NCBI RefSeq assembly: GCF_002863225.1
Contig: NZ_PKEK01000050.1
Span: 147,099 to 211,098 of the forward strand
Direction of reading: 5' to 3'
Length of the DNA: 64,000 bases
DNA from: Mycobacterium sp.
Lineage (GTDB): Bacteria > Actinomycetota > Actinomycetes > Mycobacteriales > Mycobacteriaceae
Below, in pieces: positions 43,432-52,083 of the stretch; position 1 is the first letter of the stretch; each line of letters begins with the position of its first letter. Below the pieces are notes generated by a model. It was given only the letters and a program-made list of their open reading frames with translations. It made no database searches and was not told the origin of the DNA. The position numbers and the translations under genes are program-made.

Positions 43432-45085
43432 CGGGCATCTCCTTGTCTGTCGATGTGATCTGGCACTGGTGACGGAGTCGAGTCGAGGTGAACACGACAC
43501 CGGCATAATCGTTCTCGGCCACCCGGTCGCAGTGGCCGCGGTAGGTCCCGAACCCACCGACGTAGGGCATGAACACCCGTTTCTTGCCGTCGATGTTGGC
43601 GCCCAGGTACCACGACGAGTGCGCGCGGACGAACAACGTGCTCTCGGCGACCTCGGCGACGTGCCGGGTCCACGCGTCGGCGGCATCGCTGCCCGCCTCG
43701 ACCTGGGTGGCACCGTCCGCGCGTGCCGCGGTGATCAACGCGAACACCCAGTCGACCTGCACCTCGGCGTGCAGCACCATGTTGGCCAACACCGACGGAC
43801 TGCCCGGCCCGCTGAGACTGAACAGGTTGGGCAGCTTGGGAATCATCAGTCCGAGGAAGGTCACGGGGCCGTCCGCCCACAGCTGACTGAGTCTGTCGCC
43901 GTCGGGTCCGACGGGATCGATGTGGGTGAGCGCGCCGGTCATCGCGTCGAATCCGGTCGCGAAAACCAGTGCGTCGCAGGGGTATTCACAGGTCGACGTG
44001 CGCACCGAGTCTGTTGTGACGCCGAGGATCGGATCGCGGCGCAGGTTCACCAGGTTGACGTGCTTGCGGTTGAAGGTCTGGTAGTAGCCGGTGTCGGTGC
44101 AGATGCGCTTGGTGCCGATCGGGTGATCGACCGGAATCAGGTCATCGGCCACCGCCGGATCGGTGACCAGTTCTCTGATCCGCGCCTCGGCGAACTCCCG
44201 CGCGAGGTCGTTGGCGGCGATGTCGGTCAGCTGGTCGGGGAACGTCTTGCTGAACAGCACTCCACCCTGAGACCACCGTTGCCACAATGCATCCGCGCGT
44301 TCATCGGGACCGGTCTCGGCGGCGGGCTTCGTCTGGCTGGTGTGCGGGGTGCCGGCCGGCGCGTAAGCGGATCGTCGGCGGCGTTCCGCGTAGTCCGCCT
44401 TGAGCCGTCGTACGTCGTCGTCGGTCCACGGCCGATTCGGCATCGGCACGGTGTAATTCGGCGAACGCTGGAACACCGTCAGCGATGCCGACGAGTCGGC
44501 CAGCATCGGCGCCACCTGAATCCCGGATGACCCGGTGCCGATGAGACCGACGTGCTTGCCGCGGAAGTCCGGTGCCTCCCCCGGCCAGTCGGCGGTGTAG
44601 TACACCTCGCCGGCGAACTCCTCGATACCCGGCAGAGCGGGCCGGTTGACCGCGGAGAGACAGCCGGTGGCGCACAACAGGAAGTCGGCCCGATGCCGCG
44701 CACCGGTCGAGGTGCCCACCTCCCAGGTCGCCGAATCGGCGTCGAACGCGGCCGCAGTGACCGAGGCGCCGAAGGTGTAGTGGCGGCGAAGATCGAATCG
44801 GTCGGCGACGTGCTCGAGGTAGGCCAGGATCTCTGGCTGTCCCGCGAAACGCTCGGTCCAGGTCCACTCCTGCTGGAGCTCGTCGTCGAAGGAGTATGAG
44901 TAGTCGACGCTTTCGACGTCGCACCGCGCTCCCGGGTACCGGTTCCAGTACCACGTTCCGCCAACACCGTCGGCGGCCTCGATGCCGCGAACCGTCAGGC
45001 CGGCCGTCACCGCGCGATGCACCGCGTACAGACCGGCAAAGCCGGCGCCGATGACGATCACGTCGTAACCCGCCCCTGCGGTCAC
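43400..45085 (-). CDS. Flavin-dependent monooxygenase, Baeyer-Villiger type (561 aa)
   Basis: Cyclohexanone/steroid monooxygenase-like protein with two Rossmann motifs, GAGFAG near the start and GTGSSG in the middle. The class fingerprint FxGxxxHxxxW is present as FAGEVYYTADW (about residues 157-167), but the central His is Tyr. It may insert oxygen next to a ketone, giving a lactone or ester; the His-to-Tyr change could alter this. GTG at 45085 (VTAGAGYDVIVIG). Divergent from PadR. Confidence 0.87.
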   Translation of the reverse strand: MTAGAGYDVIVIGAGFAGLYAVHRAVTAGLTVRGIEAADGVGGTWYWNRYPGARCDVESVDYSYSFDDELQQEWTWTERFAGQPEILAYLEHVADRFDLRRHYTFGASVTAAAFDADSATWEVGTSTGARHRADFLLCATGCLSAVNRPALPGIEEFAGEVYYTADWPGEAPDFRGKHVGLIGTGSSGIQVAPMLADSSASLTVFQRSPNYTVPMPNRPWTDDDVRRLKADYAERRRRSAYAPAGTPHTSQTKPAAETGPDERADALWQRWSQGGVLFSKTFPDQLTDIAANDLAREFAEARIRELVTDPAVADDLIPVDHPIGTKRICTDTGYYQTFNRKHVNLVNLRRDPILGVTTDSVRTSTCEYPCDALVFATGFDAMTGALTHIDPVGPDGDRLSQLWADGPVTFLGLMIPKLPNLFSLSGPGSPSVLANMVLHAEVQVDWVFALITAARADGATQVEAGSDAADAWTRHVAEVAESTLFVRAHSSWYLGANIDGKKRVFMPYVGGFGTYRGHCDRVAENDYAGVVFTSTRLRHQCQITSTDKEMPGARDHSANPA

Positions 45086-45196
45086 GACGCCGACTCCGCA
45101 GGATCGGCCGGAAGCAATCGGAGGACGTCCGACCACAGGGATTCGCGGATCGCGGGCGGAAAGTCGGGCATGGGCTCCTCGTCGGTGATATCTGTT

Positions 45197-45211
45197 TCTA
45201 TCAGGAATAGA
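45197..45211. promoter_or_regulatory. Inverted repeat TCTAT-N5-ATAGA
   Basis: TCTATCAGGAATAGA is a perfect 5+5 dyad in the 181-base gap between the monooxygenase and PadR genes. It lies 56 bases before the PadR ATG. PadR regulators commonly bind such short dyads in divergent promoters, so this is a plausible autoregulatory and monooxygenase operator. Confidence 0.45.
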
Positions 45212-45266
45212 GACGCGGTGGCACGATATTGCCGGCATCGAATGCCCGCTGTCCTAGGGTGTCGCC

Positions 45267-45905
45267 ATGGCCGACAATCGCGCGGACCCGCATACCCGGC
45301 TGCGGCCGACGAGCTACGCGGTGCTGGGCTTGCTGTCCTTCGGCCAGGAGCTGTCCGGCTTCGACATGAAACGGTGGGCCGACTGGAGTCTCAAGTTCTT
45401 CTACTGGGCGCCGTCGTTCAGCCAGATCTACGGCGAGCTGCACAAGTTGGAGACGCTGGGACTCGTCGCCTCCCGGTTGGACGAGAACAAGCACCCGCAG
45501 CGTAAGCGCGGCGAGCGGGAGAAGCGGGTCTATCGCATCACACCGAAAGGTGAGCGGGCGGTGACCGCCTGGACCACGGAAGCCGAGCCGGAGCCCGCCG
45601 TGCTCAAACACGGCATCATGCTGCGAACGTGGTTGGGCCACACCGCGGATCCGGCCAAACTGCGCGAAATGGTGCTTGCACACCGCGCGCAGTCGGAACG
45701 CATGCGGGTGCTGGCGCTCGACCACGCCGAGGGTGCCGCACCGGTGGCGGAGTGGTCCTATCCGGTGGCGGTGCTGAACTGGTCTGCCCAGTACTACGCC
45801 GACGAATGCGCCCGTGCGGACACACTTCTCGCCGAACTCGATCGGCTTGCCGCTAAACGCAAGCGCACAAAGAAGCCTAAGACAGATGGTCAGGCGGGCC
45901 GGTAA
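45267..45905 (+). CDS. PadR family transcriptional regulator (212 aa)
   Basis: Winged-helix regulator. The N-terminus has SYAVLGLLSFGQELSGFDMKRW, the PadR signature, then a wing with KRVYRITPKGERAVTAW. The C-terminal domain is the helical Vir_act_alpha_C type, ending in a Lys/Arg-rich tail. Homologues sense phenolic or drug-like ligands. ATG at 45267. Overlaps the end of the convergent DUF35 gene by 16 bases. Confidence 0.88.
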   Translation: MADNRADPHTRLRPTSYAVLGLLSFGQELSGFDMKRWADWSLKFFYWAPSFSQIYGELHKLETLGLVASRLDENKHPQRKRGEREKRVYRITPKGERAVTAWTTEAEPEPAVLKHGIMLRTWLGHTADPAKLREMVLAHRAQSERMRVLALDHAEGAAPVAEWSYPVAVLNWSAQYYADECARADTLLAELDRLAAKRKRTKKPKTDGQAGR

Positions 45906-46297
45906 CGCAGCAGCGTGAGGTCCTCCCCCGGCACGTCGTGAAAAACCGGGGTGACCCGCATGCCGATGCGGATGTCGGCTCGCTCGACGTCGACGAGTTC
46001 GGTGCTCACGCGGGGGCCGACATCCCATTCGACGACGGCGAGCAGCTGAGGCAGGGCGTCGGCCCACGGGGGTCCGGTCGGGCGGTCGGCGACGGTGTAG
46101 GTGAACAACGTTCCCGCGCCGTCGATCTCACGCCATTCCAGATCGTCGGCGAGAGTGCGGGGCGCGAGCGTCCTCGGGTAGAAAACGTAGCGCCCCAACG
46201 ACGGGCTGTACTGGATCTCGATGCGGTGCTCCCGCAGCGCCCGCCAGAACGGGGCGGACACCGGCGTCGGCTCGGGCAGTGGCATGGGCTCGGACAT
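45890..46297 (-). CDS. DUF35-type OB-fold protein lacking zinc-ribbon cysteines (135 aa)
   Basis: OB-fold partner of the adjacent thiolase-like protein. The ribbon region reads IEIQYSPSLGRYVFYPRTLAP where relatives have two Cys pairs, so it cannot hold zinc there. The OB half (GAGTLFTYTVADRPTGPPW) is normal. In M. tuberculosis the equivalent DUF35 part is fused to the MaoC subunit ChsH2; here it is a separate chain at the operon's end. ATG at 46297 follows GGAGG by 9 bases. Confidence 0.82.
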   Translation of the reverse strand: MSEPMPLPEPTPVSAPFWRALREHRIEIQYSPSLGRYVFYPRTLAPRTLADDLEWREIDGAGTLFTYTVADRPTGPPWADALPQLLAVVEWDVGPRVSTELVDVERADIRIGMRVTPVFHDVPGEDLTLLRYRPA

Positions 46298-46298
46298 G

Positions 46299-47498
46299 TC
46301 AGTCACCCTCCAGTACCAGCGCCACCTGCTCGCTCATGATCCCGCCGGTGCCGGTGACGAACGCGACGTCGCAGTCGGCCACCTGAGCAGTGGCGCTGCG
46401 CCCCATCACCTGACGGGCCGCGTCGACCACGTGGTGCATGCCACCGGCCATGCCCGCCTGCCCGAAGGACAGCTGACCGCCGGCGGTGTTCAACGGAAAG
46501 TCGCCACCGAAGGTCAGGTCGCGTTCGTTGATCCACGCTGCACCTTCGCCTTTGCGGCAGAACCCGGCGTCTTCGAGGCTCATCAGGACGGTGATGGTGT
46601 AGCAGTCGTAGATCGATGCGACGTCGACGTCGGACGGGGTGCGGCCGGCCATCGCGAATGCCCGCGCGGACGAGCGGGCCACCGGCGTGACCATCAGGTC
46701 GTCGGCGTAGGTGGGTGTCTTGAACGAGATGTGCTCCCCGAATCCCTTGACCCACACCGGACGATGCCGTGATCGCGCGGCCAGGTCCGCATTGACGATC
46801 AGCACACCCGCACCGCCCTGAACCCGCATCACGGTCTCCAGCATGTGGATCGGGTCGGCGATCATCGGGCTGGCCAGCACGTCGTCGACGGTCAGCGGCT
46901 TTCCGTGGAACACCGCCGCGGGATGGGCGCAGGCGTTGGTGCGCTGGTCGACGGCGATCTTGGCCAGCGCGCCCGGGTCGTAGCCGTACAGCGCGGCGTA
47001 ACGCTGCGCGATCTGGGCGTAGGGCGCGTTCTGGCCGACGTTGCCGTACGGAATCTCGTATTCGGCCTGGGGCGATCCGAACTTGTTGCTCGACGCGCCA
47101 TACCACGCGGGCGGGACGGCGGGTCGGCGCTGGGACTGCGGTAGCACCGTCGAGCCGGGGACGACGGCGAGTACCGCGTCGCAGAGACCCAACTCCACCG
47201 CGACGGCCGCTCGCCACACCATCCCCGCCGACGTGGCACCACCGAGGTCGACCCGCTCGCCGAAATCGATGGGCAGACCGAGGTATTCACTCAAAGTAGC
47301 GGGTGCGAACATCTCCGACTCCGCAATACCGTGGCAGACGAGCCCGTTGACCATCGCGCCGTCCAGGCCCGCGTCCTCGATCACCATCGCGGCCAATGCG
47401 GCGTACTGGTCGATGGTGAACAGCGCGGGGCGGGTCTGCTTGCGTTGCGCAGGCAATTCGGCGATACCGACGATGGCAGCGGTGCCGCGCAACGACAT
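46299..47498 (-). CDS. Ltp2-like thiolase-fold protein of a second igr-like operon (399 aa)
   Basis: Lipid-transfer-type thiolase homologue: IVGIAELP at the start, GGATSAGMVWRAA where thiolases have their nucleophile (no Cys), YDCYTITVLMSLEDAGFC, and TGTGGIMSEQ at the end. In the igr operon the equivalent Ltp2 performs the retro-aldol step that removes propionyl-CoA from the steroid side chain. Here it sits between a MaoC gene (TGATG overlap) and a DUF35 gene, the same order as igr. Confidence 0.85.
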   Translation of the reverse strand: MSLRGTAAIVGIAELPAQRKQTRPALFTIDQYAALAAMVIEDAGLDGAMVNGLVCHGIAESEMFAPATLSEYLGLPIDFGERVDLGGATSAGMVWRAAVAVELGLCDAVLAVVPGSTVLPQSQRRPAVPPAWYGASSNKFGSPQAEYEIPYGNVGQNAPYAQIAQRYAALYGYDPGALAKIAVDQRTNACAHPAAVFHGKPLTVDDVLASPMIADPIHMLETVMRVQGGAGVLIVNADLAARSRHRPVWVKGFGEHISFKTPTYADDLMVTPVARSSARAFAMAGRTPSDVDVASIYDCYTITVLMSLEDAGFCRKGEGAAWINERDLTFGGDFPLNTAGGQLSFGQAGMAGGMHHVVDAARQVMGRSATAQVADCDVAFVTGTGGIMSEQVALVLEGD

Positions 47499-47938
47499 CA
47501 GGACGCCTCGGTTCGCGTAGGCAACGCGACGGTGGCGGTGCCCGGCATCAACACGGTCTCACCGCGTCGCCCGGCGATCTCGACGTCGACCAGACCGATC
47601 CCGCTCTGCATCCGTTTGGCGGTGACCACTCCCCCGAAGGTCAGTTCCTCACCGGGGTACGCCACCGCCCGGTTCTGCACCGAGTAGTGGACCAATCGAC
47701 CGCGTCCGCCGATCCAATCCGTGACCGCGCGGGCCAGCAGCGCCGACTGCAGCGGGCCCTGCACCAGCACGTCGTCGTATCCCTCGACGGTGGTGGCCCA
47801 GTCCTTGTCGTAGTGGATGCGGTGGCCGTTGTAGGTGGCGGCGCTGAAGAAGAACATCTGCGTCGCATCGACGGTGACGAGCAGCGGCCGGATCTCGTCG
47901 CCGGGCTGGACGTCGTCGTAGTACAACTGGGCGGTCAC
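47498..47938 (-). CDS. MaoC-like hot-dog protein, ChsH1-like position (146 aa)
   Basis: Single hot-dog domain starting YYDDVQPGDEI with MFFFSAATYNGHRIHYD, the region carrying the hydratase Asp/His pair in active MaoC proteins (here NGHRIHYD), and VLVQGPLQSALLA. It probably pairs with the next hot-dog protein to make a heteromeric enoyl-CoA hydratase like ChsH1-ChsH2. GTG at 47938 with GAGGAGG upstream. Confidence 0.85.
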   Translation of the reverse strand: MTAQLYYDDVQPGDEIRPLLVTVDATQMFFFSAATYNGHRIHYDKDWATTVEGYDDVLVQGPLQSALLARAVTDWIGGRGRLVHYSVQNRAVAYPGEELTFGGVVTAKRMQSGIGLVDVEIAGRRGETVLMPGTATVALPTRTEAS

Positions 47939-47948
47939 CGAGACCTCC

Positions 47949-48449
47949 TCACGGTCGGGCGATCATCGACGTCGTGGCCTCGGCCACCAACTGGCCGAGC
48001 TGATTCTGGTAGGTGGTGTGCCACGTCACCAGCACGAAAAGTCCGGACTTGCCCTGCTTTTCGACGATCGATTCGATCGTGCGCACCATCTCCACCTCGT
48101 CGCGGTGATAGCAGGGCAGGTGGAAGGTGGTCGACTCGCCACCGGCCATGCGCCGCGGAGCCCGCGGAAACGCCAGACCACCGGAGACCGCCCCGGAAGA
48201 TCCGTCCGGGCGCAGCGCATCCAATGACGTGACACCGAGCACCGCGTACTGCAGGTAGAGCGGGGGGCAGACCACGTCGACGTAGCCGTTGGCGCGCGCG
48301 TAGTCGGCGTCGAACCAGAGCGGGTTGTGGTCGCCCACCGCCGCGGCCCAGCGTTGCCACTGCAGTTGATCCACGTCGCCCCTCGCACGCGCCGCCACGC
48401 TGCCCACCCGCGCGGCGGAGTCGGCGTCGATCAGACTGTCCTCGCTCAC
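47949..48449 (-). CDS. MaoC/FAS1-type hot-dog protein, ChsH2-like position (166 aa)
   Basis: N-terminal hot-dog of the FAS1-dehydratase type: WQRWAAAVGDHNPLWFDADYAR then CPPLYLQYAVLG. ChsH2 of the igr operon has this domain fused to DUF35; here the DUF35 part is absent and is encoded separately at 45890. GTG at 48449 overlaps the acyl-CoA dehydrogenase stop as GTGA. The partner is the MaoC protein encoded 10 bases downstream. Confidence 0.85.
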   Translation of the reverse strand: MSEDSLIDADSAARVGSVAARARGDVDQLQWQRWAAAVGDHNPLWFDADYARANGYVDVVCPPLYLQYAVLGVTSLDALRPDGSSGAVSGGLAFPRAPRRMAGGESTTFHLPCYHRDEVEMVRTIESIVEKQGKSGLFVLVTWHTTYQNQLGQLVAEATTSMIARP

Positions 48450-49522
48450 GAGTCCTCCCCCTCCAGCCAGGTCGCGGCGATGTCGGCACCGCCACCGAGC
48501 GTCGAAAACACCCGCGCCCGTTCGGAATAACGATGCAGGTCGCTGTCGACAACGTAACCCGCGCCACCGTGCAGCTGATGCGCGTCGAGGGTGGCCAGCT
48601 TCGCGGCCGCGGCGGCGTGCATGCGGGCCACCGCGGTCTGACGCGTTGCCACGTGTCCGTCTTCGAGCAATGACAACGCCGCCCGCGCCGCGAGCCGAGC
48701 AGCAGCGAGGGCGATGTGCATGTTCGCGACGAGATGCTGCGCGGCCTGAAACGACGCGATCGGGCGGCCGAACTGCTCGCGCATCAACGTGTAGTCCACC
48801 GTTCGCTGTAACACCGCCTCACCGACACCGACCAGGTCGAGTGAGAGCAGCGTCGTCGCCGTGTTCGCGAGCCGCCGCAGCTGGTCGTTCGACACCCCTC
48901 CGTCGGCGCGCAGGATCAAGCTCTCATTCACCCTGACGCCGTCGAAGTGCAGGCGCGCCGCGGTCTGACCGCCCATCAGCGTCACCGGGTCCGGACGCAG
49001 CGACTCCGAATTGGGCACCACGGCAACGATGTTGCTGCCGGTGCCCGCGTCACGGGCCGAGACGACGATGTAGTCGGCACGGTCGGCGTCGAGCACGAAA
49101 TCGATGCAGCCGCTGAGCACCCAGTCGGTTCCGGCAGGTTCGGCCCGCAGCACGGGAGTGACGAGGCTCGCATCCACCGGCGACCACAATGCCGTTGTAG
49201 CGCTGGACTTTCCGGACGCGAAGCTCGGTAAGAGGGCGTCCCGTTGCTCGGCGGTGCCCAAGGCGTCGACGGCCATGCCCGCATGGATGGTGCTGTGCAC
49301 GATCGCCGGGCAGAGGCCGCGCCCGGCCTCGACGCAGAAGGTGCCCAGATCGGTGAGACGTCCGCCCGAGCCGCCGTACTGCTCGGGCAGCACGAGACCG
49401 AGTACGCCCGAGGCGGCCAGCGAGTTCCACAGCGCAGTCGCGTCGTAGTCGACCGCGAACAACCGGCGCAGGCTCGCCGCGAAGTCCCGTTCGTCGTCGT
49501 CGGGCAGGAGTCGCATGCCCAT
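48446..49522 (-). CDS. Acyl-CoA dehydrogenase subunit, ChsE2-like position (358 aa)
   Basis: FadE homologue with LGLVLPEQYGGSGGRLTDLG, TLMREQFGRPIASFQAAQH and HQLHGGAGYVVDSDLHRY. Its substrate loop (ATTALWSPVDASL) lacks the common TEP-GSD sequence, as in one partner of the mycobacterial alpha2-beta2 steroid acyl-CoA dehydrogenases. It overlaps the upstream FadE stop by one base, so the two are very probably one heteromeric enzyme. Confidence 0.86.
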   Translation of the reverse strand: MGMRLLPDDDERDFAASLRRLFAVDYDATALWNSLAASGVLGLVLPEQYGGSGGRLTDLGTFCVEAGRGLCPAIVHSTIHAGMAVDALGTAEQRDALLPSFASGKSSATTALWSPVDASLVTPVLRAEPAGTDWVLSGCIDFVLDADRADYIVVSARDAGTGSNIVAVVPNSESLRPDPVTLMGGQTAARLHFDGVRVNESLILRADGGVSNDQLRRLANTATTLLSLDLVGVGEAVLQRTVDYTLMREQFGRPIASFQAAQHLVANMHIALAAARLAARAALSLLEDGHVATRQTAVARMHAAAAAKLATLDAHQLHGGAGYVVDSDLHRYSERARVFSTLGGGADIAATWLEGEDS

Positions 49523-50700
49523 CAGCGCCCGTAGGAGGGCATGCCGTGGCCCCGTTGCGCGATGACGTCACGCAGGACCTCGTTGGTGCCGCCGCCGAAT
49601 CTCATCAACGGAGCGGCGCGGTAGAGCCGCTCGAAGACCCCGCCGGCGGGAGCGCCGTGCGAGCGGTGCGCGAGCAGGCCATCGGGCCCGAGTAGGTCGA
49701 CGGCGAGATCGGCGATCCGCTGGCGTAGTTCGCTGGTGAAAATCTTCTCGACGCTCACCTGCACCGTCGGGACGATTCCGGTGTCGAGCAACGACGCCGC
49801 CTCCACACCCATCAGCGTCGCGACGTCGACATCGGCCTCGGCTTGCGCGAGACGCCGTGCGAAGGACGGGTTGTCGGTGGGAACCGAGCCGTCCCGGCGC
49901 GCGGTCCGGGCCAGGCTCTGCAGCTCGTCGAGGGCCCGCCGGAGATCGCCGGCGTTGGTCAGGGCGCCGCGCTCGAGGTCGAGGGCACCGGTGATGTAGG
50001 TCCACCCGCGGTTCTCCTCGCCGATCAGATTCGTTGCGGGAACGCGGACGTCACGGAAGAACACCTCGTTGGTGCGGTAGCCCGACCACGCCGTCAGCGG
50101 GCGGATCTCGATTCCCGCGGAGTCCAGTGGCACGATGATCACCGAGATTCCGTGGTGGCGTCGAGCGTCGGGATCGGTCCGCACGCACAGCCATTCGTGG
50201 GTGCTTCGCTGTGCGCCGCTGTTCCAGATCTTGGCCCCATTGATCACCCACTGATCGCCGTCACGAACGGCTCGGGTGCGCAGGCTGGCCAGATCCGTTC
50301 CGGCATCGGGCTCCGAATAGCCGACCGCACAGATTAATTCACCCGCGGCTATCGGCGGCAGGAACTCGCGCTTATTCTGCTCGGTGCCGTGCCGCATGAT
50401 CATCGGCGCCACCGAGGTGACCGTGAGGTCGGGCCCTGGCACGCCCCGGTATTCGAACTCTCGCATCAACAGGTGCTGATGCATCGCGCCGAGGCCGAGC
50501 CCGCCGTACTCCGTGGACCAGGTAACGCCGAACCAACCCTTGTCGCCGACCTTGCGCCGGAACGCGGATACCTCACCGCCGAGGCGTTCGAGACCGTGTT
50601 CGGCGAGCTCCGCCTCCAGGGCCGGGGTCACGTTGTCAGCCAGGAACGACCGCACCTCGTCGACCCAGGCCCGTTGAGGCGCGTCGAGACCGACATCCAC
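49522..50700 (-). CDS. Acyl-CoA dehydrogenase subunit, ChsE1-like position (392 aa)
   Basis: FadE homologue with GVTWSTEYGGLGLGAMHQH, the full YSEPDAGTDLASLR loop, NGAKIWNSGAQ and C-terminal MRFGGGTNEVLRDVIAQRG. It should supply most FAD contacts to the pair with the next gene. GTG at 50700 is taken as start; upstream in-frame sequence enters the CYP125 promoter region. First gene of the six-gene igr-like operon, divergent from CYP125 across 129 bases. Confidence 0.87.
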   Translation of the reverse strand: MDVGLDAPQRAWVDEVRSFLADNVTPALEAELAEHGLERLGGEVSAFRRKVGDKGWFGVTWSTEYGGLGLGAMHQHLLMREFEYRGVPGPDLTVTSVAPMIMRHGTEQNKREFLPPIAAGELICAVGYSEPDAGTDLASLRTRAVRDGDQWVINGAKIWNSGAQRSTHEWLCVRTDPDARRHHGISVIIVPLDSAGIEIRPLTAWSGYRTNEVFFRDVRVPATNLIGEENRGWTYITGALDLERGALTNAGDLRRALDELQSLARTARRDGSVPTDNPSFARRLAQAEADVDVATLMGVEAASLLDTGIVPTVQVSVEKIFTSELRQRIADLAVDLLGPDGLLAHRSHGAPAGGVFERLYRAAPLMRFGGGTNEVLRDVIAQRGHGMPSYGR

Positions 50701-50829
50701 AACCCGTGAGCTTAATCTCGGCCGCACGGCCTGTGGACTATTTCGAAGAGAAAGAGTTCTTGGGCAAAGTACCCATGACGGGCGCACGAGAATGTGATCC
50801 TGTCAGGAGCACCGACCCGAGGAGCTTCG

Positions 50830-52083
50830 ATGTCCGCACCAGAACTGCCTGCCGGTTTCGATTTCACGGACCCCGACGTCTACGCCGAGCGGTTGCCGGT
50901 CGACGAACTCGCAGAGTTGCGGCGCGCCGCCCCCGTCTGGTGGAACGAGCAACGCAGTGGCGCCGAAGCGTTCGGCGACCAGGGCTACTGGCTGGTCACC
51001 CGCCACCGTGACGTGCGTGCCGCCTCGCTGCGCGACGACGTGTTCTCCAGCGCCGCGAACTGCATCGTGCCGCGCTACCCGGACGAGGAGTCGGGCCGAG
51101 GCCAGATCGAGGCGGGCCGATTTTCGATGATCAACATGGACGCGCCACAGCACAGCAGGTTGCGGAAGATCATCTCCCGTGGGTTCACCCCACGCGCCGT
51201 CGAGCGTCTGCGCGACGGATTGAGCGAGGCGGCCCGCGACATCGTGGAACGGGCCACGGCAGCGGGCACCGGTGACTTCGTCCAGCAGATCGCCTCCGAG
51301 CTACCGATGTACGCCATCACCAACCTGCTCGGCGTCCCCGACGAGGACCGCATGAAGCTGTTCCACTGGACCAACGAGATGGTGGGCGACGAGGACCCCG
51401 AGTTCGCGGAATCACAGGCGTTGATGTCCGCCGGTGAATTGGTGTTCTACGGAATGCGTTTGGCCGCATACAAAGCCGACAACCCGGGCGACGACATCGT
51501 GACGAAACTGATCAAGGCGGATATCGACGGCCAGAAACTCACCGACGAGGAGTTCGGCTTGTTCATGATCACCCTGACCGTGGCCGGCAATGAGACCACC
51601 CGCAACTCGATCACCCAGGGCATGATGGCGTTTCTCGACCATCCCGAGCAGTGGGAGCTGTTCAAGAAGGAGCGACCCCGAACGGCGGCCGACGAGATCA
51701 TCCGGTGGGCCACGCCGGTCACGTCGTTTCAGCGGACCGCGCTGGCCGACGTGGAACTCGGTGGGGTGCAGATCAAGAAGGGACAGCGGGTCGTACTGGC
51801 CTACCGGTCGGCCAACTTCGACGACGAGGTCTTCGACAACCCCTTCCGGTTCGACATTCTGCGAAACCCCAACCCGCACCTGAGCTTTGGCGGTACCGGT
51901 GCGCACTATTGCGTCGGCGCGAACCTGGCCCGGCTGACCGTCAATCTCATGTTCGACGCGCTGGCCGATGCCGTGCCCGATCTGAAGGCGCTCGCCGAAC
52001 CGGAGCGTTTGCGGTCGGGTTGGTTGAACGGCATCAAACATTGGCAGGTCGACTACTCCGGAGGATGTCCCGTCGGGCGTTGA
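50830..52083 (+). CDS. cyp125: CYP125-family cytochrome P450 (417 aa)
   Basis: Strong resemblance to CYP125A1, the steroid C26/C27 hydroxylase: LPAGFDFTDPDVYAERLPVD at the start, NMDAPQHSRLRKIISRGFTP, I-helix AGNETTRNSITQGMMAF, heme loop FGGTGAHYCVGANLARL (Cys near residue 360) and the ending ERLRSGWLNGIKHWQVDY. It would start side-chain oxidation that the divergent igr-like operon continues. ATG at 50830 has GAGGAG upstream. The last 50 bases overlap the convergent desaturase gene. Confidence 0.92.
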   Translation: MSAPELPAGFDFTDPDVYAERLPVDELAELRRAAPVWWNEQRSGAEAFGDQGYWLVTRHRDVRAASLRDDVFSSAANCIVPRYPDEESGRGQIEAGRFSMINMDAPQHSRLRKIISRGFTPRAVERLRDGLSEAARDIVERATAAGTGDFVQQIASELPMYAITNLLGVPDEDRMKLFHWTNEMVGDEDPEFAESQALMSAGELVFYGMRLAAYKADNPGDDIVTKLIKADIDGQKLTDEEFGLFMITLTVAGNETTRNSITQGMMAFLDHPEQWELFKKERPRTAADEIIRWATPVTSFQRTALADVELGGVQIKKGQRVVLAYRSANFDDEVFDNPFRFDILRNPNPHLSFGGTGAHYCVGANLARLTVNLMFDALADAVPDLKALAEPERLRSGWLNGIKHWQVDYSGGCPVGR

